A stretch of 5,817 nucleotides of DNA from Pseudomonadota bacterium (GTDB lineage: Bacteria; Desulfobacterota; Desulfovibrionia; Desulfovibrionales; Desulfovibrionaceae): assembly GCA_023399375.1 (NCBI GenBank), contig JAEWPX010000038.1:1-5817 (forward strand). Direction: 5' to 3'. The notes beneath the pieces are model-generated. The model had not been told where the DNA came from. It was given only the letters and a program-made list of their open reading frames with translations, and did not search any database. The position numbers and the translations under genes were made by a program. Of the stretch, positions 5,812-5,817 are shown piece after piece (the stretch's first letter is position 1; the number at the start of each line of letters is the position of its first letter).

Positions 5812-5817
5812 ACCCCA

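Overview
The window is GC-rich DNA from a bacterium. The very high G/C at third codon positions, secreted SGNH enzymes, an AlgI-type MBOAT and the tandem hairpin repeat at the right end resemble Desulfovibrio-like sulfate reducers (Desulfovibrionaceae). That assignment is an inference from style and recall; there is no rRNA or marker gene here to prove it.

Layout: (1) On the minus strand, from 2059 and running off the left edge, is a secreted protein of at least 686 residues. It has a signal peptide, an SGNH/GDSL hydrolase domain, an Ala/Lys/Pro-rich linker and five LysM repeats. (2) A 319-bp non-coding gap (2060-2378), less GC-rich than its surroundings, may carry that gene's promoter(s). 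(3) Also on the minus strand, 3824-2379, is a 481-residue polytopic membrane-bound O-acyltransferase (MBOAT, AlgI/DltB/PatA type). (4) A divergent promoter region (about 3825-4055) follows. (5) On the plus strand, 4056-5240 is a second secreted SGNH protein, a clear paralogue of the first but without LysM repeats. (6) On the plus strand, 5279-5746 is a small Ala/Pro-rich protein of unknown function, 38 bp downstream and probably in the same transcript. (7) From 5750 to the right edge there are three back-to-back hairpins of identical geometry (7-bp stem, 3-nt loop).

How the genes may work together: in the known envelope acylation systems (AlgI/AlgJ/AlgX, PatA/PatB, DltB/DltD) an MBOAT passes an acyl group across the inner membrane and a periplasmic SGNH enzyme places it on a polysaccharide. 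Here one MBOAT lies between two related SGNH proteins. One carries five LysM modules, which generally bind peptidoglycan or other GlcNAc-containing glycans, and the other looks free or only membrane-anchored. The most economical reading is a cell-envelope glycan O-acetylation locus with two alternative or successive periplasmic partners. The substrate cannot be read from the sequence. The MBOAT ends in an aromatic, Tyr-containing C-terminus that resembles the terminal motif implicated in acyl relay in the Dlt system.
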